From Elioraea tepidiphila DSM 17972 (GTDB taxonomy: Bacteria > Pseudomonadota > Alphaproteobacteria > Acetobacterales > Acetobacteraceae): DNA of 57,553 nt. Where the stretch lies: contig NZ_KB899937.1 in NCBI RefSeq assembly GCF_000378465.1, forward strand, positions 1-57,553, read 5' to 3'. A model generated the notes under the pieces. It made no database searches. It was not told the DNA's origin and worked only from the letters and a program-made list of their open reading frames with translations. The stretch's first letter is position 1. Each line of letters opens with the position of its first letter. The position numbers were made by a program, and so were the translations under genes. Shown here in pieces: positions 53,405 to 57,553 of this stretch.

Positions 53405-53526
53405 AAGTTCGTTGACGGAAAAGAGGAGATTGAAAGAGGCTTAAAACACAAGGACTTGCGCAACGGGTATCCAGCCCTTCAAAGTCGCAAGAAGTTCACG
53501 TAAGCACCACGTAAGCAACACGGCAT
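53405..53526 (+). other. AT-richer junction segment between tRNA fragment and intact tRNA
   Basis: This 122-bp stretch is visibly less GC-rich than the chromosome to its left. One forward frame is open to a TAA at 53502 and encodes 33 or more residues ending in SRKKFT, with Lys/Glu/Arg-rich composition; I do not recognise it, and it may be the tail of a lost gene. Directly after, CACGTAAGCA occurs twice, at 53497-53506 and 53508-53517. Confidence 0.5.
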
Positions 53527-53603
53527 GCACCCATAGCTCAGCTGGATAGAGCGCCACCCTCCGAAGGTGGAGGTCACAGGTTCGAATCCTGTTGGGTGCG
53601 CCA
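53527..53603 (+). tRNA. tRNA-Arg(CCG), complete, CCA encoded
   Basis: 77 nt. Acceptor GCACCCA pairs with TGGGTGC, discriminator G, genomic CCA at 53601-53603. D-arm GCTCAGCTGGATAGAGC, anticodon arm CCACC CTCCGAA GGTGG with anticodon CCG (reads CGG), T-arm ACAGG TTCGAAT CCTGT. The acceptor and anticodon stems differ from those of the broken tRNA-Arg 171 bp upstream, while the D-arm is identical. Confidence 0.97.
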
Positions 53604-53685
53604 CTCTAAGTTTGCGCGACATCGTTCGCGTTTTCCCCGCCAGCGCCACCAGACACGCTCAACAGCAAGAGCATTGGGGACGTTG

Positions 53686-55404
53686 TTAGGTGTAGTTCCC
53701 AACGAGAGGTGTAGCGCCCCGGGGGCGGACAATCGTGACCCGGCTTCGGGCGCGCGTCATGCCGACACGAAGCAGACGGCGGCTCCGCTGATACGGTGGC
53801 TGCTCCCGGTTGGTGTCGAAAAACTGGGAAACAAACGCGCCCTCCACAAGCAGCACGCCGTCGAACTCCTTGCCCTTGGCCTTGTGGATCGTCATGAGGA
53901 CGCAACCCTGCGGATCGCGGTCGGCGGCAAGCAGGCGTTCCCGGTCGAGGATGCGCTTCACAAGGTCTGATGCGCCCGCATAATTTCCCTGGGACAGCCA
54001 CAGCTCGCTGAGGCTGCTTCCGAGCGCATCGGTTGCCCGGAACATCCTAACCATCCGCGCCTCGCGGAACAGCTCGTTGAGAGCCTTTATCTCTTGCAGG
54101 ACGCGCCGCGCCTTCCGCCAGTCATCAACAGGATCGCCCGCAAACGCAAACCCATCGGGGGCGAGAGCGGCCAGTTCCTTTGCCGCCTTGATCTTCGGCG
54201 CCTTGCCGCCCTCGATCGCCTCGGCGGCTTCATCGAACTTGCGGGCATTCTCACGCGCCGCGTTCGATGGCGTCTCAGCGTTCTTTATCCGGTAATAATG
54301 CGCGATCAGGCGCAGTGTATCGCTGACGGCGCGAGAGGCTTCCTTTCCGGGCCACTCAAGCAGCGAGCCGACCACCTGCGCAGCGGCGGCGGAAAGGTCC
54401 GCATCCCAGAGCACATCATGCTCGACGGGCGGCAACGTCTGGTTCTTGAACTGGTGCTCTTCGGCCAGTATCGCCGAAAGCTGGGCGACAAAGGAATTGC
54501 TCCGGCACAGCACGGCAACGCTGGGGCGTTCAATGCCGTCATCCTTCCTGAGCTTGCTGAAAGTCCAGAGCGCTGCGGCATGAACCGTTGAGGCAAATGA
54601 TTTGGCGTAGTAGTGAAGAATCGTCACCTCGGGCGCGCCGGGCAGAGGTGAGCGGTTTTCGAGAACGGCATCGGCGAACTGGCGAATCCCTGCCGTCGGA
54701 CTCCTGTGATTGTCACCGCCAAGATCAAACTCGGCGGGGCGGATCAGGTAGCGCAGGGCCTCGATCCGGCGCGGATCGACATTCTCTCGGTACTCGAATA
54801 TGCGCTGCTCGGGATCCGCGAGACAGAAAACCTCCGTGGATTCCAGGAATTTTTGAATGATGCGCCACTGGTCATCGTCGGTGTCCTGAAATTCATCGAC
54901 AATCACCAGCGGATATTTGCCGGCGTAGAGCTTCCGCACTGCCTCGCACTGCTCGAAGAGCGTGGCGATGGCGGGGGCGACCAGATCAAAACAAAAAAGC
55001 CCTTCATCCACGGAAAGCCGCAGCCGCTCGTCCTCCCAGGCGCCGTCAAACTGGGATTTCGCAAGCCGCTCGTCGCCGGGATACATGAACCGGGCCTGCC
55101 TTCCGCACAGCAGACGGCCATGCGCCGCAAGAGCCTCAAGGCAAAAGAGATGATAGGTCTTGACCTGGATGAGCCTGCGCTCCGCGGGCCGGAGAATATC
55201 TTTGCAGCGAACGAGAATCTGCCTGACGGCGGCGCGTGAAAAACTCAAAAACAGGATTTCCTGGCCCGGCAACAGTGCGCGGCAGCGTTCCTGGGCCTTG
55301 AGAAGGGCAATGGTTGTCTTTCCCGATCCGGGGCCGCCGGTGACAAGAAGGTGGCCTTGCGTGGAAATGATGTCCTTGCGCGTTTGATCGAGTTCGATCT
55401 TCAA
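53686..55404 (-). CDS. UvrD-like superfamily 1 helicase, GajB-like
   Basis: 572 residues. Walker A TGGPGSGKTT at 22-31, motif Ia LSFSRAAV, motif II VIVDEFQDTDDDQ at 167-179, motif III LADPEQRIFEYR, motif IV NHRSP, motif V TIHKAKGKEFDGV at 505-517, motif VI LRVGMTRAR. It is an SF1A DNA helicase. Its start overlaps the stop of the OLD-family nuclease gene by 4 bp. In Gabija anti-phage systems GajB is a UvrD-like protein encoded after GajA, as here; characterised GajB is ~490 residues, so this is a longer version. GC content is lower than in the chromosomal genes to the left. Confidence 0.9.
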   Translation of the reverse strand: MKIELDQTRKDIISTQGHLLVTGGPGSGKTTIALLKAQERCRALLPGQEILFLSFSRAAVRQILVRCKDILRPAERRLIQVKTYHLFCLEALAAHGRLLCGRQARFMYPGDERLAKSQFDGAWEDERLRLSVDEGLFCFDLVAPAIATLFEQCEAVRKLYAGKYPLVIVDEFQDTDDDQWRIIQKFLESTEVFCLADPEQRIFEYRENVDPRRIEALRYLIRPAEFDLGGDNHRSPTAGIRQFADAVLENRSPLPGAPEVTILHYYAKSFASTVHAAALWTFSKLRKDDGIERPSVAVLCRSNSFVAQLSAILAEEHQFKNQTLPPVEHDVLWDADLSAAAAQVVGSLLEWPGKEASRAVSDTLRLIAHYYRIKNAETPSNAARENARKFDEAAEAIEGGKAPKIKAAKELAALAPDGFAFAGDPVDDWRKARRVLQEIKALNELFREARMVRMFRATDALGSSLSELWLSQGNYAGASDLVKRILDRERLLAADRDPQGCVLMTIHKAKGKEFDGVLLVEGAFVSQFFDTNREQPPYQRSRRLLRVGMTRARSRVTIVRPRGATPLVGNYT

Positions 55405-57293
55405 GCGCCATCCCCTCTCGGTGCCGCTTGCGCCGCAGGTTCGGCTGCCTCAGCCGCCTGCTCGCCGCCAACCTCCGGCTGGGCACCGCCCGGCTGAACG
55501 GCTGGCGGCGCAAGCATATCCTGGATCTTCGCGAGAACGGTGCGGATGGTCGCGGGCAGTTCGTTCTCCGTCTTGCATTCCGCGATCAGCAAGGCCGCGT
55601 AGCCATGCGCCTCACCCTTGCGGTCTTTGAGGACCTTGCGCGCGAGGTCCTTGACGGCAGCATCATTCATGTTCGCAGCCGGCTTCGGGTGATGAGTGGG
55701 ATAATCGGGACGGTCCTTTGCGGTGTCGAGGAAGCGGCGCAGGACGGGCACCGGGACTTCCTCCGCCAGCAGGTTTTCGGCGCCCCTGTGCGGCGATTCC
55801 CAGTGATGGGTGTAATCCGCGAGCTGGGCGCTCGCCTGGGCGGAGAGCGGCGCCGCCGGTTTGTCGTAAAGGCCGAAAGTCGTCTTGCCGAGCGCCTTGA
55901 AGATCGGGCCGAACCGGGGCACGGAGCCGTCGCCGCCCGCGTCAAAGACGGTAACTCCCGCAAGATCAAAATGCGTGTAATTCTTCGGCCCGCGCGCCAG
56001 CTCCATTACGGTTGACGCCACGGGGAATATGGCGGTTTCCGTCGATCCCTCGACAACGAGAACCGCGCGGCTCAAGACCGCCTCCGCGAACTGTCTGCGC
56101 TCGGTTTTGAAGGTCTTCGCCTTGATGCCGGTCGTGTCGATGGGAGCGCCTGACAGTGCGCCGTTGTCGCCGCGATTCAGCATGACGATCTGTTCGGGTT
56201 CGAACTGCTCGATCACATACGGCGAATGCGAGGTGACGATGGTTTGCCCCATCTCGCGCAGCACGAAGCGGACGACGCGCCTTTGCGTGTGCGGCGGAAG
56301 CGCGATCTCGGGCTCCTCCATCGCGAAGATGACAGACTGCTTTTGCTTGAGCTCCGCTATAAATGTCAGAAGCGCGAAGACAAGCATATTGATGGCGCCG
56401 GTGCCCTGACGCTGGAATGGGACCAAGTGTCCGCTCTTTTTTGAGGCCACGAAGAAACGCACAACCTCGCGCAGATGCTCGCGCGTAAGGTCGGAGGCAA
56501 AGAAAGCGGTTGCGTCGCCATCGGCAGCCAGATTGACGAATTGCGCCATGCGGCTCTGAACTTCGGCTCGAATCTGCTTGAGCTGGCCGATGTCGCCGAT
56601 CGCAGGGTCAAGGCCGCGCAGGCGCTCAAGAGTATCCTGCCACATCTTGTCGAGGCCGGTTCCGCCGATGCGCAGGATGGTGTCAAGCAGCGATCCGCGT
56701 TGCAGGCTCAGGGCGCGCGAGCCCGTGCGCAGCGTTCGCAGGAACAGGAAGCCGCAAAGTCTCTTGTGCTCCCGCGTGAAGGGCCGCAGCCCGGCCCCAA
56801 GCTTCGCCTCCGCGTCATCGTCAACCTGAACCGCGTCTTGGGGATGGGCAAAAAACGTGTTGCCGATAAAGTCATCTTCGGACGGGTCATAGCGGCCAAT
56901 AAATGTGACGGGCAAGGCCCAGCAGGTCCCGGCAGCATCGCCGGCCCGCGGGCCGCCACCGGCCTCGTCGGCGAAGCAGCCCTTGGCGTCATCCCACCGG
57001 CGTAAATGGTTGTGAAAGCGCTTCTCGGCTTCGGAGGAAATGTCGAGAAGAATCGCGTCCAGGCGGATTTCGACGGGCTCTTTTTTGTCCAGATACCGGC
57101 TTTCATAAAAATCGTGCTCGTTCACCACCGGGCGCCGGTAAAGCCGCTCCGGCCCCAGCAGCAGATCAAGAGCCTCACATATTGTGGACTTGCCGGCATT
57201 GTTGCCGCCGACTAGGAGAGTATTCGGCGCGAAGTCAACGGCTCCGTTTTGGATGCCGCGAAAATTCTTCAGCGTCAGCCGCCTGACTCGCAT
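55401..57293 (-). CDS. OLD-family ATPase/Toprim nuclease, GajA-like
   Basis: I start at ATG 57293, preceded by AAGGGGG (630 residues). The ABC-type ATPase has MRVRRLTLKNFRGI, Walker A GGNNAGKST at 29-37, a signature-like FQRQGTGAIN at 293-302, Walker B IFAMEEPEI at 322-330 and H-loop TSHSPYV at 354-360. The Toprim domain follows: VLVVEGSTETAIF with Glu residues at ~415 and 419, DAGGDGSVPRF, LYDKP with Asp 477, and KDRKGEAHGYA with a candidate catalytic Lys. The last ~35 residues are Ala/Pro-rich and unlike GajA. Together with the coupled helicase this gives the Gabija gene pair. Confidence 0.9.
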   Translation of the reverse strand: MRVRRLTLKNFRGIQNGAVDFAPNTLLVGGNNAGKSTICEALDLLLGPERLYRRPVVNEHDFYESRYLDKKEPVEIRLDAILLDISSEAEKRFHNHLRRWDDAKGCFADEAGGGPRAGDAAGTCWALPVTFIGRYDPSEDDFIGNTFFAHPQDAVQVDDDAEAKLGAGLRPFTREHKRLCGFLFLRTLRTGSRALSLQRGSLLDTILRIGGTGLDKMWQDTLERLRGLDPAIGDIGQLKQIRAEVQSRMAQFVNLAADGDATAFFASDLTREHLREVVRFFVASKKSGHLVPFQRQGTGAINMLVFALLTFIAELKQKQSVIFAMEEPEIALPPHTQRRVVRFVLREMGQTIVTSHSPYVIEQFEPEQIVMLNRGDNGALSGAPIDTTGIKAKTFKTERRQFAEAVLSRAVLVVEGSTETAIFPVASTVMELARGPKNYTHFDLAGVTVFDAGGDGSVPRFGPIFKALGKTTFGLYDKPAAPLSAQASAQLADYTHHWESPHRGAENLLAEEVPVPVLRRFLDTAKDRPDYPTHHPKPAANMNDAAVKDLARKVLKDRKGEAHGYAALLIAECKTENELPATIRTVLAKIQDMLAPPAVQPGGAQPEVGGEQAAEAAEPAAQAAPRGDGA

Positions 57294-57401
57294 GAATCCC
57301 CCTTCGGTATGGCCTATCTCACCTGACACTCCGCAATTCGCAGGGCTGCCGCTAGTCCGCGTGGACAAACCCGCGGTCTGGGGATTCCCATCGGACTGGG
57401 G

Positions 57402-57553
57402 TGAACCGCTCCGGTTTTGCTGGAGGCTGTTTGGTTTGAGTCACGCGGCCAGTTTCTGGTCGTCAAGCATGGCGTAGTAGCGTTCCTCGGCTTCGGCTGG
57501 CGGGATATTGCCGATGGGCTCCAGCAGCCGGCGATGGTTGAACCAGTCGACCC
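57402..57553 (-). mobile_element. IS3-family insertion sequence end with transposase C-terminus (5' end outside window)
   Basis: The minus strand encodes the last 36 residues of an OrfB transposase at 57551-57441: VDWFNHRRLLEPIGNIPP, then EERYYAMLDDQKLAA and TGA. This is the conserved C-terminal block of IS3-family DDE transposases. Between the stop and the Gabija-like operon, TGAACCGCTCCGGTTTTGCT at 57402-57421 looks like the terminal inverted repeat, so the IS edge lies near 57402, about 109 bp upstream of the nuclease start. Target duplication cannot be checked as the other end is outside the window. Confidence 0.85.

Overview
The window looks like chromosomal DNA of a GC-rich alphaproteobacterium, most likely from Rhodospirillales/Acetobacteraceae (Roseomonas-like). 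This is an inference from the strong GC bias at third codon positions, the SecB / Tim44-like / MltA neighbourhood, a zf-CHCC mini-protein, repeated Bug-type (TctC) binding proteins and a scavenging, catabolism-heavy gene set. I found no rRNA, no CRISPR array, no integrase and no obvious transcriptional regulator.

Layout. 1-624: C-terminal tail of an IS630-type transposase followed by a gene-free stretch with G-rich hairpins. 625-8435: MgtC/DUF4010 membrane protein, RidA, a 1424-residue exported peptidoglycan-binding protein with internal duplications, an exported cyclase-family protein and a small exported protein. 8585-16973: a tight leftward gene run comprising a Zn-dependent deacylase, a complete dipeptide/oligopeptide ABC importer (two ATPases, two permeases, one binding protein), an alpha/beta hydrolase and an aldose 1-epimerase. 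17226-24855: YdjC-type deacetylase, small exported protein, BKACE (DUF849) enzyme, SDR, ExoD, CorA, MFS, SecB and an FAH-family hydrolase. 24863-31481: histidine phosphatase, Tim44-like protein, MltA, aldo/keto reductase, CPA2 antiporter and DEAD-box helicase. 31714-35445: small ABM monooxygenase and a coupled taurine/nitrate-type ABC importer with a HAD type II enzyme. 35564-38577: gpt and an acyl-CoA dehydrogenase / MaoC hydratase / HpcH-type lyase operon. 38620-47944: RraA-like protein, two orphan Bug proteins, TRAP permeases without a binding protein, exported histidine phosphatase, UppP, M81 metallopeptidase, GNAT and an octopine-dehydrogenase-like protein. 48131-53365: SIMPL-domain protein, a candidate small RNA, polA, a zf-CHCC protein and a lipoprotein lipase-like hydrolase.

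The right end (about 53356-57553) is a boundary into different DNA. A 5' half of a tRNA-Arg(CCG) gene breaks off into AT-richer sequence, a complete and different tRNA-Arg(CCG) follows 122 bp later, and then comes a two-gene leftward operon. It encodes an OLD-family ATPase/Toprim nuclease followed by a UvrD-like helicase, which is the gene content and order of a Gabija anti-phage system. An IS3-family element sits just upstream of the operon.

Two families of intergenic palindromes stand out. One is bounded by ATACC...GGTAT; its arm sequences change between copies while pairing is kept. Two copies flank the aldo/keto reductase in inverted orientation and a decayed third copy lies beside polA. 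The other family consists of G-run/C-run hairpins placed directly after stop codons.
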